Shown piece after piece: positions 5,827 to 5,848 of a stretch of DNA of 5,848 bases. The DNA comes from an uncultured Bacteroidota bacterium (lineage in GTDB: Bacteria; Bacteroidota; Bacteroidia; Chitinophagales; Chitinophagaceae). Within the stretch, counting starts at the first letter, position 1. Every line of letters begins with the position of its first letter. Made by a program: the position numbers and the translations under genes. Where the stretch lies: NCBI GenBank assembly GCA_903851455.1, contig CAINOM010000738.1, positions 1 to 5,848 on the forward strand. The letters run 5' to 3'. The notes under the pieces are model-generated. The model saw only the letters and a list, made by a program, of their open reading frames with translations, searched no databases and was not told where the DNA came from.

Positions 5827-5848
5827 ATGCGCAAACTTTTTTTTCAGA
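5827..5848 (+). CDS. Start of a protein with a signal-peptide-like N-terminus, cut by the window edge
   Basis: ATG at 5827 opens a frame reading MRKLFFQ up to the last base. A basic pair followed by hydrophobic residues is how many Bacteroidota export signals begin. An A-rich leader (accaaccaaaac) without a Shine-Dalgarno sequence precedes it, as is usual in the phylum. Only seven codons are visible, so the product cannot be named. The phased repeats just upstream make this the likely regulated gene. Confidence 0.45.

Overview
The window looks like chromosomal DNA of a Bacteroidota bacterium, most likely Chitinophagaceae or a close relative. Four things suggest this. Start codons have almost no Shine-Dalgarno sequences. 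TAnnTTTG-like -7 promoter motifs lie at short distances before the genes. Intergenic palindromes and a GCG-periodic repeat resemble ones common in that phylum. Secreted hypothetical proteins with 'SAQ' or 'FGQ' type signal peptide ends are also typical.

Layout, left to right. Positions 2-184 hold the end of a small unknown gene, followed by a small winged-helix-like gene (231-464), both on the + strand. A 150-base gap (465-614) holds a near-perfect 32-base hairpin and a GCG-periodic intergenic repeat. A full-length, catalytically intact aminoacyl-histidine dipeptidase gene (pepD, M20C family, 485 residues) runs leftward from 2072 to 615. A 392-base gap (2073-2464) contains a 149-base MITE-like element bounded by imperfect terminal inverted repeats. 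A 70-residue protein (2465-2677, +) resembles the antitoxin-like partners of PIN-domain toxins, but no toxin is present. A leftward two-gene operon follows: a large exported beta-propeller-like protein (3538-5253) and an exported TPR protein (2705-3541), whose genes overlap by 4 bases (ATGA). The last 570 bases are gene-poor and AT-rich. They hold several hairpin-forming segments and three direct repeats of GTGATA at an exact 11-base period, just before the first codons (MRKLFFQ) of a rightward gene that leaves the window at 5827.

How the genes work together. pepD is a stand-alone housekeeping peptidase. The propeller and TPR genes are translationally coupled and both carry export signals, so their products probably act together in the periplasm or at the outer membrane; neither is a family I can name. 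The DNA from about 2400 to the right end is visibly more AT-rich than the pepD part, and with the lone antitoxin-like gene and the unknown operon this suggests an accessory segment beside a conserved one. I found no CRISPR array, tRNA, rRNA or transposase gene. The best candidates for something undescribed are the secreted propeller/TPR pair, the nested palindromic element and the 11-base phased repeats.
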